Notes: generated by a model from the sequence alone, not told the origin. 64,000 nucleotides of DNA from Pseudomonas sp. NBRC 111124 (GCF_001320245.1 NZ_BCBA01000045.1:1-64000); one strand, 5' to 3'; shown: positions 1 through 8,625, numbered from the stretch's first letter. A program made the numbers and translations.

Positions 1-6
1 GATCCA

Positions 7-963
7 ATGACTATCCTGGTTGTCGCTGACTTTCTACAAGGTCCTGAGAACGGTGCCGTAGCCCCGGCCACCCTGAACACCGTTGCCGCTGCCGCCAAGA
101 TCGGTGGTGATATCCACGTGCTGGTCGCAGGCGCAAATGTCGGTGGTGTTGCCCAAGCCGCTGCCAAGATCGCTGGCGTGGCCAAGGTACTGGTTGCCGA
201 TAACGCGGCCTACGCCAACGCCCTGCCGGAAAACGTCGCGCCGCTGATCGTTGCTCTTGTTGAACAAAGCGGGGCAGGCGGTTACAGCCACGTGCTGGCT
301 CCGGCCACCACCAACGGCAAGAACATCCTGCCGCGCGTTGCCGCGCTGCTGGACGTCGACCAGATCTCCGAGATCATCTCGGTTGAATCGGCCGATACCT
401 TCAAGCGCCCGATCTACGCCGGTAACGCCATTGCCACCGTGCAATCGAGCGCTTCGGTCAAGGTCATCACCGTGCGCACCACCGGCTTTGACGCCGTGGC
501 CGCCGAAGGTGGCTCGGCTGCCGTCGAAGCTTTGGCTGCTGCGCACAACGCCGGCATTTCGGCCTTCGTTGGCGAAGCGCTGGCCAAGTCCGACCGCCCA
601 GAGCTGACCGCTGCCAAGATCGTCGTTTCCGGCGGCCGCGGCATGGGCAACGGTGACAACTTCAAGCACCTGTACAGCCTGGCCGACAAGCTCGGCGCAG
701 CCGTCGGTGCCTCGCGCGCCGCAGTCGACGCAGGCTTCGTGCCGAACGACATGCAGGTCGGCCAGACCGGCAAGATCGTTGCGCCACAGCTGTACATCGC
801 CGTCGGTATCTCCGGCGCGATCCAGCACCTGGCCGGCATGAAGGATTCCAAGGTGATCGTTGCGATCAACAAGGATGAAGAAGCGCCGATCTTCCAGGTG
901 GCCGATTACGGCCTGGTCGCTGACCTGTTCGAAGCCGTTCCAGAGCTCGAAAAGCTGGCTTGA
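7..963 (+). CDS. etfA: Electron transfer flavoprotein, alpha subunit
   Basis: This protein of 318 residues is the alpha subunit of ETF. ETF takes electrons from acyl-CoA dehydrogenases and passes them to ETF:ubiquinone oxidoreductase. The family's FAD-binding C-terminal half is clear: GGRGMG, then GFVPNDMQVGQTGK, then GISGAIQHLAGM and the late INKDEEAPIF motif. The N-terminal half starts with the usual MTILVVAD strand but carries a few extra residues (FLQGPENG), so the protein is slightly longer than the usual ~310. The partner etfB would normally lie just upstream and is outside the window. The window holds four acyl-CoA dehydrogenases, so a dedicated second ETF for the steroid pathway is plausible (inference). 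A strong terminator follows at once. Confidence 0.93.
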   Translation: MTILVVADFLQGPENGAVAPATLNTVAAAAKIGGDIHVLVAGANVGGVAQAAAKIAGVAKVLVADNAAYANALPENVAPLIVALVEQSGAGGYSHVLAPATTNGKNILPRVAALLDVDQISEIISVESADTFKRPIYAGNAIATVQSSASVKVITVRTTGFDAVAAEGGSAAVEALAAAHNAGISAFVGEALAKSDRPELTAAKIVVSGGRGMGNGDNFKHLYSLADKLGAAVGASRAAVDAGFVPNDMQVGQTGKIVAPQLYIAVGISGAIQHLAGMKDSKVIVAINKDEEAPIFQVADYGLVADLFEAVPELEKLA

Positions 964-974
964 TCCACTGATGC

Positions 975-1013
975 AAACAAGCCCGACCCTCAAACCGAGG
1001 GCCGGGCTTGTTT
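975..1013 (+). terminator. Rho-independent terminator of etfA
   Basis: An 11-bp stem (AAACAAGCCCG) extended by CCCTC/GAGGG after one A:C mismatch, with a 5-nt loop, begins 12 bases after the etfA stop. The right arm ends in TTGTTT. It separates etfA from the convergent kshA operon. Confidence 0.85.
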
Positions 1014-1026
1014 GTGTCTGCACCGC

Positions 1027-1200
1027 TCAGCGAACCCCGGGGAACCCCTGAAAGCTCGGCAAAATACTCATGCAGCCCGGAATCTGCCGACACGCCCTGG
1101 CCCCGGCAGACTCAGGCGCAGCCGAGGCCAGCAGCGTCAGGCCGATGATCAGCACCACCGACAGCGGCACGCAGTACGCCAGAAATCGCTGTATCTTCAT
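1027..1200 (-). CDS. Small single-pass membrane or exported protein, 57 aa
   Basis: I do not recognise this family. The reading frame encodes 57 residues. It begins MKIQRFLAYC and has a hydrophobic stretch at about residues 8-28 (VPLSVVLIIGLTLLASAA), followed by a short Cys-containing tail with two cysteines (RACRQIPGCM). This looks like an uncleaved anchor or a signal peptide with a mini-protein. The call rests on an excellent ribosome-binding site (GGGAGGTG, 6-7 nt before the ATG), high-GC codon use and its place 53 bp downstream of kshA in the same direction. It probably shares the kshA transcript. It could be an accessory of the oxygenase or of the neighbouring envelope proteins, but nothing in the sequence shows which. 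Confidence 0.6.
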   Translation of the reverse strand: MKIQRFLAYCVPLSVVLIIGLTLLASAAPESAGARACRQIPGCMSILPSFQGFPGVR

Positions 1201-1253
1201 GACCCACCTCCCGATCTGCCGCCCTGCCAGGCTGGCTGGCAGGGCGCAGCCAC

Positions 1254-2294
1254 TCAGCGTTCATCCACGGTGATGATCTCGCGGCGCTCGGCCATGCTCG
1301 CCGGCACCTGGTCTTCGTCGGTGAAAAACTGCTGATACCACTCGCGCAACTGGTACACCGGGCCGTCATTCTCGGCCAGCACCGGCTTGTCGATGCGCAC
1401 CTTGTGCTTCCAGATGTCCACGTCCTGGTAGAACGACTCGCGGTTGCCCTGGACGTAGGCCTTGGCGATTTCGCCGTTCTGCTCGTCGGTCAGGCCCGGC
1501 ACGCGCTTGACCATGCAACCGAAGCGCAGCACGAAGCTGTCCGGGGTCACCGGGACGTGGCTGTTGAGCAGGATCGCGTGCACCCGCACCTCGCCGAACA
1601 TCGAGCTCAGCTCGGTGAAATGGGTGGCCGGGCCGTAGTACGCCGACGGTGCAATCAGGTCGCCGCCCAGGCGCTCGGAGTCGCCATGGAAGATCTGCCG
1701 GCCGATATGCCCCTCGAACTCGTTGGCGAAGTACTTGGTCGGGGTGCCATGCACCGGCCCGAAATGCTGGGCATCGACCAGGTTGTCGACCAGTTCGCGG
1801 GGGTTGGTTTCGATCAGCATGGTGTCGATGTTCCAGTCGTGGATCCATTCGGGGTCGTCCATCTGCGGCAGGTGTGGAATGACCACGCCCTCCTTCGGCG
1901 GGCGCCCTTCCGGGTTGTTCCAGACGAACAGCAGGTTGTTTTCCTCGCAGGTCAGCCAGCTGCGTGTCTTGGCCTTGGGCGGTATGCGCTTGCAGTACGG
2001 GATCTCCACGCACTTGCCGCTGGTGTCGTACTTCCAGTGATGGAACGGGCAGACCACGGTGTCGTTCTCGAGGGTGCCCTGGGACAGGTCGGCGCCCATG
2101 TGCGGGCAGAACGCGTCGAGAATGCTGATGGCGCCGACGCTGTTGGCGAAGGCCACCAGGCGCGTGCCGAATACATTCAGAGTGTGCAGCTTGCCATCAC
2201 GGTAGTCATCGGCCACGCCCAGGCAATGCCAGCCCCGGGCGTAACGGTGGGTGCGCTGGGCGCTGTCGATGGAGAGTTCGGCGAGTTTGGTCAT
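1254..2294 (-). CDS. kshA: 3-ketosteroid 9alpha-hydroxylase, Rieske oxygenase component
   Basis: The 346-residue protein is a KshA-type Rieske non-haem iron oxygenase. It hydroxylates C9 of 3-ketosteroids; with a 1,4-diene ring A this leads to spontaneous opening of ring B. The [2Fe-2S] ligands are C63-x-H65 (CPHMGADLSQG) and C82-x2-H85 (CPFHHW). The mononuclear iron site N171-x2-D174-x2-H177-x4-H182 sits in ELVDNLVDAQHFGPVH. The N-terminal YARGWHCLGVADD closely matches actinobacterial KshA proteins as I know them. Its electron donor is most likely the KshB-like reductase at 31405-32427. The start has AGGA 9 nt upstream. A regulatory box lies at 2397-2414. Confidence 0.92.
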   Translation of the reverse strand: MTKLAELSIDSAQRTHRYARGWHCLGVADDYRDGKLHTLNVFGTRLVAFANSVGAISILDAFCPHMGADLSQGTLENDTVVCPFHHWKYDTSGKCVEIPYCKRIPPKAKTRSWLTCEENNLLFVWNNPEGRPPKEGVVIPHLPQMDDPEWIHDWNIDTMLIETNPRELVDNLVDAQHFGPVHGTPTKYFANEFEGHIGRQIFHGDSERLGGDLIAPSAYYGPATHFTELSSMFGEVRVHAILLNSHVPVTPDSFVLRFGCMVKRVPGLTDEQNGEIAKAYVQGNRESFYQDVDIWKHKVRIDKPVLAENDGPVYQLREWYQQFFTDEDQVPASMAERREIITVDER

Positions 2295-2396
2295 GTTCTT
2301 GTTATTCCTGTAGGGGGTACGCCAATCACCGGCAATACCCCTGCGGTGCCGGGGGAATTACCTGGCCGTTATCTTTGAGCAGCCGTGCCGGGCCCT

Positions 2397-2414
2397 CATC
2401 CTTCAATCGGACTA
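2397..2414 (-). promoter_or_regulatory. Steroid-regulon box upstream of kshA
   Basis: On the plus strand this reads CATCCTTC-AATC-GGACTA, matching the locus-wide box (CATCGTCC-N4-GGACTA) at 12 of 14 fixed positions. Read towards kshA the order is TAGTCC-N4-GAAGGATG. An A/T-rich AAGATAA follows about 21 nt downstream as a possible -10. It lies 102 nt before the kshA start. Confidence 0.5.
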
Positions 2415-2423
2415 GGCCGGGCC

Positions 2424-3803
2424 TCATTGGCCAAAGCGCCGCGCCGCCTCCGGGCCGAAGTCGCGCGGGCTGAAGCCTGGTCGGTTGAGCAGGTAGCCGG
2501 TGCGCTGCTGGTTGATCAGGTTGAACGCCAGGTAGCTGCCGGCATTGAGGTCGTGGTACAGGCCCACGCCAGCCTGGGGCCGCTGCGACTCGTAGGCATA
2601 GAAGTAGTTGACCATCGAGGTCCGCCACAACTCGCCACGGTTGTCGTAGTTGTCGGCCAGCATCGGGAACCAGGTGTCTTCGTCGATGTACAGCTTGCGC
2701 TTGCCGTACAGGTGGCGATAACCCGGCTTCAGCGTGCCTTCCAGTTCCCACACCCGGTGGCGCTCGTAGCGCATGGCCTGGGGGTTGATGTGCCCGGGGG
2801 TGAGCAGGTCGGCGTACTTGAGGTCCGGGGCGTGCAGGCGGTAAGTGTCGTAGGGGATGAACATCTCCCGCTTGCCGACGATCTTCCAGTCGTAACGCTG
2901 GCCCGAGCCGTTGAACAGGCGCACCTCGTCGACGGTGATCGAGCCGCCACTGCCCGGGAACGACATGTCGAAGCCATAGCCGGGCGACTGCCGCACCCGC
3001 CGCGTGCCCGGGTCGTAGCGCCAGGCCTGGCGCGGCTCGGTCTTGTCGTTCCAGAACTCGGTGCCGGTGTTGATCTCGCCCTTGTCGCGCTGCGGCAACA
3101 GGGTCTCGTTGAGGTAGAACGACGAGTTGCCCAGCGTGTCACCGACCTTGCCCGGCTCCAGCGCCGGCGCCAGGTTGCGCGAATGCACGCGACCCCAGTT
3201 GATATTGCCGTCCTTGAGCACGTAGGCGTTGTCGGAGGTGTACTCCTCGGTCCACGCCCGCAGGGTGAAGGTCGAAGCGTTCTTCAGCAGCTCCAGGCCG
3301 CTACGCGGCACCGGGAATGGCGTGCCGCCGGTCTTGCCGACCACGCCCTCGCCATCGTCTACGAGTTTGGCCAGCTTGGCATTCTCGCGGGTTGCCTGGC
3401 ACACCGCATCGTCGAAGCGGAAATCCCGGTGGCTGGGGTAGATCGGCATCTTGAAGGTGGCCGGGTACAACTTGAACAGTGCCTTCTGCCCGTCAGACAG
3501 GGCATCGGCGTATTGCCCCAGGTTGTCGGCAGTGATGACGAACAGGGGCTTTTCATCAGGGTACGGGTCGACCGGGTGCTGGCCGGTACCCTTGAACGCA
3601 ACGTGCGGCGGCACGCCCAGCCACTTGCCGGAGAATGGCGGGATGCTCCCGTCGGCATTGCCGCTGGGGTCGGCGCCGATGCAGGTCAGGTCCTTGCCCA
3701 GGCGCTCGACATCCTCAGGCGCGGCCAGCGCCACACCGGGCGCTGCAGCCATCAGCAGCAGGCTCAGGGCCAGGCCGTGGCGCGCCAGAATACTCTCGGT
3801 CAT
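2424..3803 (-). CDS. DUF1329 family periplasmic/outer-membrane protein
   Basis: The 459-residue protein has a signal peptide (hydrophobic residues ~9-27, ending VALAAPED), then a DUF1329 body. Members are thought to have a LolA/LolB-like lipid-binding fold and occur with DUF1302 proteins and RND pumps in gene clusters for hydrophobic substrates (family knowledge). That set is present here: RND and YCF48 genes follow at 5063-8424 and DUF1302 genes lie at 28092 and 56955. A role in handling steroids between the membranes is inferred. The start has AGGAG 7 nt upstream and its own regulatory box at 3865-3882, so it is a separate transcription unit from kshA, whose start is 130 bp further on. Confidence 0.85.
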   Translation of the reverse strand: MTESILARHGLALSLLLMAAAPGVALAAPEDVERLGKDLTCIGADPSGNADGSIPPFSGKWLGVPPHVAFKGTGQHPVDPYPDEKPLFVITADNLGQYADALSDGQKALFKLYPATFKMPIYPSHRDFRFDDAVCQATRENAKLAKLVDDGEGVVGKTGGTPFPVPRSGLELLKNASTFTLRAWTEEYTSDNAYVLKDGNINWGRVHSRNLAPALEPGKVGDTLGNSSFYLNETLLPQRDKGEINTGTEFWNDKTEPRQAWRYDPGTRRVRQSPGYGFDMSFPGSGGSITVDEVRLFNGSGQRYDWKIVGKREMFIPYDTYRLHAPDLKYADLLTPGHINPQAMRYERHRVWELEGTLKPGYRHLYGKRKLYIDEDTWFPMLADNYDNRGELWRTSMVNYFYAYESQRPQAGVGLYHDLNAGSYLAFNLINQQRTGYLLNRPGFSPRDFGPEAARRFGQ

Positions 3804-3864
3804 TGTTGTTCTCCTTGGTTACCGATAGCGGTGGCCCAGTATCGGCAGGCCCTCGCGGCAGCAG

Positions 3865-3882
3865 CATCGTCCGCTCGGACTA
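3865..3882 (-). promoter_or_regulatory. Steroid-regulon box upstream of the DUF1329 gene
   Basis: The plus strand reads CATCGTCCGCTCGGACTA, with a perfect GTCC-GCTC-GGAC inverted repeat. It overlaps the stop codon of the upstream regulator gene. Exactly 21 nt downstream, in the direction of the DUF1329 gene, is GATACT, a good -10 hexamer. The box is 61 nt before the start codon. Confidence 0.65.
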
Positions 3883-5076
3883 ACGCATCGGCGGCGTCAG
3901 GTTGCTGGGCTCGCCCAGCGCGACCACGCTGTTGAGCATGATCCGCACCAGCTCGGTCTGGCGCCGCACCCCGGTCTTCGAAAAGATCGAGCGCAAGTGC
4001 GCGCGCGCCGTGTTGCGGCGGATGTTGAGCCGCTCCGACGCCTCTTCCAGCGACAAGCCGTTGGCCAGTTCCAAGGCCAGGCCGGTTTCCGCCGGGGTGA
4101 GGTTGTACAGCTGCGCGGTCACCGTGTTGCTCGCCAGCGACTTGCCCACCGCGTCGCGTACGTACACCACCACGGTCGGCTTGCCCTTGCCCCCGACCAG
4201 TTCCTGGGACGGCACCAGCTCGACCACCACTCCAAGGTTGACCTGCCCGGACGGGCGCGACACCGACATCGCCTCGGCGCCCTGGGCGGCCAGGTTGCCT
4301 TGGCGGCTGCGCAGGAAGGCGCTGCGCACCAGCCGGCCCAGCTCGCGGTTGTCGCTCGGGTAGGTCGCCTCCAGGCGCCCGCCCACCAGCTTCAGCCCAT
4401 CGTTGCTGTCGAGGATCTCGCGGGCCACCGGGTTCAGCTGCAGCACGCTGCCGGTTTCGTCGAGCATGATGGTGGCGACGGCCAGGCGGTTGATGGCCTG
4501 GGAATACAGCGTGCCCAGTGAAGCGCTGCGGTCGAGCAGTGCATGCATGTGCAGGGCCCGGCGCAGGTGCGGCACCAGCATCGCGCACAGCGCCCGTTCC
4601 AGCTCGCCGAAGCGTGCCTGCCCACGGGGGCGGTTGATACGCAGGCGCAGGGTGCCACCATCGGGCATGCTGATGTCGACGCCGAGCATGTGGAAACAGC
4701 CATACGGCGCGCAGTACAGCAGGTAGAACGACGAACAGGCCCACTCGGCATCGCTCAGCAGTTCGTCGATGGTGAACACCCTGTCCACCGGCAAGCGGTC
4801 GAACAGCGATGCCTTCTCGCAGTAGGCGAAATGATTGACGCCGCCCTCCCCCGGCTCGACATCGCCGGCGACCATCATCGGGGACAGCAACGGCTCGTCG
4901 AGCACCCGCAGGATCAGCGTCACATAGCTGGCCGCAAACAAACCGCGCAGCTGGCGCAGGGCCTCGTTGAGCCGCTGGGTGTCCAGCGCCGCATCGTACA
5001 TGTTGCCGATCAGGCGCTCGTATTCGTCAAGTTCGATGCCCAGCTGGGCTAGCACCTGGGCGTTAGGCAGCGGCAT
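3880..5076 (-). CDS. LuxR-family transcriptional regulator (TeiR-like), copy 1
   Basis: The 398-residue protein has a LuxR-type helix-turn-helix at about residues 323-383 (LTPAETGLALELANGLSLEEAS, then NIRRNTARAHLRSIFSKTG). The long N-terminal region has no receiver or autoinducer domain that I recognise. Size and layout match TeiR of Comamonas testosteroni, a LuxR-type activator of steroid genes, so it probably senses a steroid and activates this locus (inference). Its start overlaps the RND gene stop by 14 nt. No good ribosome-binding site precedes the ATG, so translation may be coupled. A paralogue at 39301-40515 aligns over its whole length, including the N-terminus, which supports this start. 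Confidence 0.85.
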   Translation of the reverse strand: MPLPNAQVLAQLGIELDEYERLIGNMYDAALDTQRLNEALRQLRGLFAASYVTLILRVLDEPLLSPMMVAGDVEPGEGGVNHFAYCEKASLFDRLPVDRVFTIDELLSDAEWACSSFYLLYCAPYGCFHMLGVDISMPDGGTLRLRINRPRGQARFGELERALCAMLVPHLRRALHMHALLDRSASLGTLYSQAINRLAVATIMLDETGSVLQLNPVAREILDSNDGLKLVGGRLEATYPSDNRELGRLVRSAFLRSRQGNLAAQGAEAMSVSRPSGQVNLGVVVELVPSQELVGGKGKPTVVVYVRDAVGKSLASNTVTAQLYNLTPAETGLALELANGLSLEEASERLNIRRNTARAHLRSIFSKTGVRRQTELVRIMLNSVVALGEPSNLTPPMR

Positions 5077-7432
5077 GGGCGGGTACCCGGTCGGGCGCGC
5101 GGGCCACCAGCGGCCGGTCGCGATCGAACCAGGCCGCCAGCGCCGGCAGCAGGAAGATCGCGCCGAACACGTTCACCAGGAACATGAACGCCAGCAGGAT
5201 GCCCATGTCGGCCTGCAGCTTGAGCGGCGCCAAGGCCCAGGTGCCAACCCCGATCGCCATGGTCACGGCGGTGAACACCGCCGCCGTGCCGCGCTGGCAC
5301 ATGGCGAGGTAGAAGGCGTTGCGCAGCGGCTGGCCGGCCGCCATCTCATGCTGGATACGCTCGTAGAGGTAGATGCCGTAGTCCACGCCCACCCCGACCC
5401 CGAGCGCCATCACCGGCAGGGTGGCGACCTTCAGGCCGATGCCCAGCAGCGCCATCAGCGCATTGCACAGGATCGCCACGATGCCCAGCGGCACCACGAT
5501 GCACAGCACCGCGCGCAGCGAACGGAAGGTCAGCAGGCAGAACAGCCCCACCGAGCAGAACAGCGCCGCCAGCATCCACGCCTCGGCATGCTTGACCGCC
5601 TCGTTAGACGCCGCCATGACCCCGACATTGCCCCCGGCCAGGTGGAAGCTCGCCTGCGGCACCTGCACGCTGGCGATGATGCGCCGGGCCTCGTTGACCA
5701 CATGGCCCACGGTCGCCCCCTCGTGATCGTTGAGAAACACCAGCACCTGCATACGCCGGCAGCCCTCGGTAACCAGCCCGGAGTCCGGGGTATAGGCCAT
5801 CGAGCCTTGCTGCAGACCACGCGATGAACCGGGGATGGCTGCCCAGCGCGGGTTGCCTTCGTTGTTGCCGGCGATCATGGCCTTGCCCAAACCAGCGACG
5901 CTCTGCACCGACTGCACGCCAGCGACCTGGCGCATCTGGAAGTCGAACGCTTCCACCGCATGCATCACCGCCGGGTCCAGGCAGGCTTCGTCGCTGCCGT
6001 GGGTCTGCACGAACACCGCCAGCACATCCAGGCCGATGGCGTAGCTGCCGACGATGCGCTGGTTGTCCTCGTTGTAGCGAGAGTCGGCACGCAGTTCCGG
6101 AGCGCCGGGGCCGATATCGCCCACCGCCAGTTGCCGGGCCTTGTACACCCCCGCCCCGAGCAACAACAGGCTGACCGCGAACACCACCAGTGCCGGCCGC
6201 GGCTGCGCCAGAGCCGACAGGCGCCACCACAGCGGATGCTGGCGCGCCTGTGGCTGCACTGCCCGCCCCGGTGTGGCCGGCAGGTACGACAGCACCAGGG
6301 GCAACAGCATCTTGTTGGTGATGATCATCAGCATCACCCCCAGGCACGCGGTCACGCCCAGCTCGTGGACGATGGGGATGTCGATCAGCATGATCACCGC
6401 GAACCCCAGGGCATTCATCAGCAAGGCCAGCGAGCCCGGGATGAAGATCTTGCAGAACGCCGAATGCGCCGCCTGCGGCGCCGTCGCACCGGCCAGCACA
6501 TCCTGCTTCCAGGCATTGGTCATCTGCACCGCATGGGACACGCCAATGGAAAAGATCAGGAACGGCACCAGCACCGACATCGGGTCGATGCCCAGCCCCA
6601 GCAACGGCAACAGGCCCAGCAGCCAGACCACCGGCAGCAGCGCCACCAGCAAGGCCACGAAGGTCAGTCGCAGCGAGCGCGAGTAGGCCCAGAGCAGTGC
6701 TGCGGTGATCAGGAAGGCGACAACGAAGAACAGCAGCACCGTGCCCAGGCCCTCCACTACATCGCCCACCAGCTTGGCAAAGCCCACCACGCTGATTTCG
6801 ATGTCGGCGCTGTCATAGCGCGCACGGATGTCTTCCAGGCGCTTGGCGACCTCCACGTACGACACCGGCTGGCCGCTGCGCGGGTCACTGTCCTGCAGGT
6901 CGGCGCGCACCAGCGCCGCCCGCTGGTCGTTGGCCAGCAGGCGGCCGACCTGGCCGGCGCGGGCGGCATTGCTGCGCACCTTCTGCAAGTCCTCGGCGGT
7001 GCCGGCGTACTGCGGTGGCACCACCAGGTCGCCGACAAAGCCCTCTTCGGTGACCTCCACATAGCGCACGTTGGGGGTGAACAGCGACGTCACGCTCGGC
7101 CGGCTGACGCCGGGGATGAAGAACACGTCGTCGGTGACCTGCTGCAGTACCTTGAGAAACGTTGGGTTGTACAGGTCGCCCTCGCCCTTCCAGCGCACGC
7201 TCACCAGCAGCCGGTTGGCCCCGGTGAACACCCGGCCGAAGTCGAGAAAGTTGCGCATGTAGTCGTGGCGCACCGGGATCTGCTTGTTGAACCCGGGGTC
7301 AAGGCGCACCTGGGTAGCGCTGTAGCCCAACGCCAAGGTGACCAGCAGGAACAGCCCGAGCCAAGCAGACTTGTAGCCCAGCAACAGGTCCGCACAACGG
7401 CGCACCCAGCGCTCGCTATGGGTGCCGCTCAT
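5063..7432 (-). CDS. RND/MMPL-type transporter, copy 1
   Basis: The 789-residue inner-membrane protein is an RND-superfamily permease of the MMPL/COG1033 type. One transmembrane helix (about residues 20-42) is followed by a periplasmic domain, then a bundle of five helices (about 236-400). The pattern is repeated in the C-terminal half (helices near 420-440 and 610-770). Marks include DPGFNKQIPVRHDY after helix 1 and GLGIDPMSVLVPFLIFSIGVSHA in the helix bundle. It overlaps the YCF48-like gene by 4 nt (ATGA) and the LuxR gene by 14 nt. RND transporters usually export. In this setting, moving hydrophobic steroids or lipids across the envelope is an inference and direction is unknown. The copy at 40651-43053 is highly similar. 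Confidence 0.88.
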   Translation of the reverse strand: MSGTHSERWVRRCADLLLGYKSAWLGLFLLVTLALGYSATQVRLDPGFNKQIPVRHDYMRNFLDFGRVFTGANRLLVSVRWKGEGDLYNPTFLKVLQQVTDDVFFIPGVSRPSVTSLFTPNVRYVEVTEEGFVGDLVVPPQYAGTAEDLQKVRSNAARAGQVGRLLANDQRAALVRADLQDSDPRSGQPVSYVEVAKRLEDIRARYDSADIEISVVGFAKLVGDVVEGLGTVLLFFVVAFLITAALLWAYSRSLRLTFVALLVALLPVVWLLGLLPLLGLGIDPMSVLVPFLIFSIGVSHAVQMTNAWKQDVLAGATAPQAAHSAFCKIFIPGSLALLMNALGFAVIMLIDIPIVHELGVTACLGVMLMIITNKMLLPLVLSYLPATPGRAVQPQARQHPLWWRLSALAQPRPALVVFAVSLLLLGAGVYKARQLAVGDIGPGAPELRADSRYNEDNQRIVGSYAIGLDVLAVFVQTHGSDEACLDPAVMHAVEAFDFQMRQVAGVQSVQSVAGLGKAMIAGNNEGNPRWAAIPGSSRGLQQGSMAYTPDSGLVTEGCRRMQVLVFLNDHEGATVGHVVNEARRIIASVQVPQASFHLAGGNVGVMAASNEAVKHAEAWMLAALFCSVGLFCLLTFRSLRAVLCIVVPLGIVAILCNALMALLGIGLKVATLPVMALGVGVGVDYGIYLYERIQHEMAAGQPLRNAFYLAMCQRGTAAVFTAVTMAIGVGTWALAPLKLQADMGILLAFMFLVNVFGAIFLLPALAAWFDRDRPLVARAPDRVPAHAAA

Positions 7433-8424
7433 GGCCGCGCTTCCTGGCTCAGCGCCAGGCCAGGCTGTGCGCCCTGGAACACGCCGCGCTCACCGGCCAC
7501 CAACAGGTGGCGGCCACTGAGCCCCACGGCCGAGGTCAAGGTACCCAGGCCACTGCGCTGGTCGATGCCAAGCAGATTGCCCTCGGCATCCAGGCTGATC
7601 AGCCGGCTGCCGCCCCCCACCAGCACCAGCCCGGCCTGCCCCGGCAAGCGGGCATGGCCGTAGATCGGCTGGCTACTGCCGACCTCGATGCGCTCCCAGC
7701 TCTCGCCGAAGTCGCGGCTGCGAAACACATGGCCACGCATGCCGTAGGCCAGCCAGGTGCTGGTCGAGAGGCGCACCACGCCGAACAGCGAGCCGTTGTA
7801 GAAGGCCGGCAGCTGCTGCCAGTGCTGGCCGCCATCGCTGGAGCGCAGCACCAGGCCCTGTTCGCCGACCAGTATCTGGCGGCCGTCGGCGCCGCCGTCC
7901 AGGCCGTTGAAGTGGGCACCGTCACCGGGCATCTCGCGCGCGGCCCAGTGCTCGCCGGCATCGTTCGAAAGCAGGAACTTGCCATAGCTGCCGTAGGCCA
8001 CCACCTGCTTGCCGTCAGCGCTCCACACGCCCAGCAGCGGCTCGCCGAGGTCGGCGTCGTAGTGTTTTTCCTGCCAAGTCTGGCCGGCATCGTTCGAGCG
8101 CAGGATCCAGCCATCGTGGCCCACCGCGACCAGGACCTGCTCGTTCAGGGCGACCACGCCGGTCAGGGTCACCTCGCGCCCGGCGCCAGGCTGGCTGGCC
8201 TGCCAGCTGCGGCCGCTGTCGCGGCTGACCAGCAGCGTGCCACGCTCGCCGACGGCGATCAGCCGGTCACCGCTGCTGAGCAAGGCGTTGACCTGGACCC
8301 GGTCGGCCAGCACCTCGGTGACCGCCAGGGGGGCGGGTTGGCGCGGGGCGAAGGCAAAGACCACGGCGGCGATGACGATGGCGCTCATGACATAGCCGGT
8401 CAGCTGGCGCGAGGCAGGCTTCAT
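7429..8424 (-). CDS. YCF48-like beta-propeller protein, copy 1
   Basis: The 331-residue protein begins with a hydrophobic anchor or signal (about residues 9-26), followed by repeated Asp-box motifs of the S-x-D-x-G-x-x-W type: SRDSGRSWQ, SNDAGQTWQ, SNDAGEHWA, SSDGGQHWQ and SRDFGESWE. This is the pattern of BNR/YCF48 (photosystem-II-stability-like) beta-propellers, expected to lie in the periplasm. It overlaps the RND gene by 4 nt, so the two are almost certainly co-translated. It may act as a periplasmic partner of the pump (inference). The start has AGAGGG about 7 nt upstream. A variant regulatory box lies at 8479-8496. Confidence 0.85.
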   Translation of the reverse strand: MKPASRQLTGYVMSAIVIAAVVFAFAPRQPAPLAVTEVLADRVQVNALLSSGDRLIAVGERGTLLVSRDSGRSWQASQPGAGREVTLTGVVALNEQVLVAVGHDGWILRSNDAGQTWQEKHYDADLGEPLLGVWSADGKQVVAYGSYGKFLLSNDAGEHWAAREMPGDGAHFNGLDGGADGRQILVGEQGLVLRSSDGGQHWQQLPAFYNGSLFGVVRLSTSTWLAYGMRGHVFRSRDFGESWERIEVGSSQPIYGHARLPGQAGLVLVGGGSRLISLDAEGNLLGIDQRSGLGTLTSAVGLSGRHLLVAGERGVFQGAQPGLALSQEARP

Positions 8425-8478
8425 TGGGGTACCCTCTTGGAATTATGGCTGGATGATCTGGGAGGGGGTGGGCGGGGG

Positions 8479-8496
8479 CATCGTCCAAATGGGGTA
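8479..8496 (-). promoter_or_regulatory. Variant steroid-regulon box upstream of the YCF48-RND-LuxR module 1
   Basis: The plus strand reads CATCGTCCAAATGGGGTA. The half next to the gene is perfect and the distal half matches GGACTA at 4 of 6 positions. The same variant core, CATCGTCCAAATGG, precedes module 2 at 44141. It lies 54 nt before the start; AGATCAT sits about 20 nt downstream as a possible -10. Confidence 0.45.
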
Positions 8497-8554
8497 GCGC
8501 GGGTGTTCGCCTTGAGAAAAGACCTGGCTTCGCAGGTGCTTGCCTTGAGAAATG

Positions 8555-8608
8555 CAGCGCCTGTGAGATCGAGCGCCGCGCGGGCGGCGCTCGATCTCAC
8601 AGGCGCTG
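8555..8608. repeat. 25-bp perfect inverted repeat (hairpin, likely terminator/REP)
   Basis: Arms 8555-8579 and 8584-8608 are perfectly complementary, with a 4-nt loop. It lies 17 bp after the stop of the thiolase gene that ends the 13-gene operon. It probably stabilises or ends that transcript and insulates the promoter of the YCF48 gene. There is no long T tract. Confidence 0.75.
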
Positions 8609-8625
8609 AAGATCCCAAGCCGGCC

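Noticed and set aside
8555..8608. Transposon terminal inverted repeats or a CRISPR unit
   Set aside because: The arms face each other across 4 nt with nothing between them, and no repeated array is present anywhere in the window.
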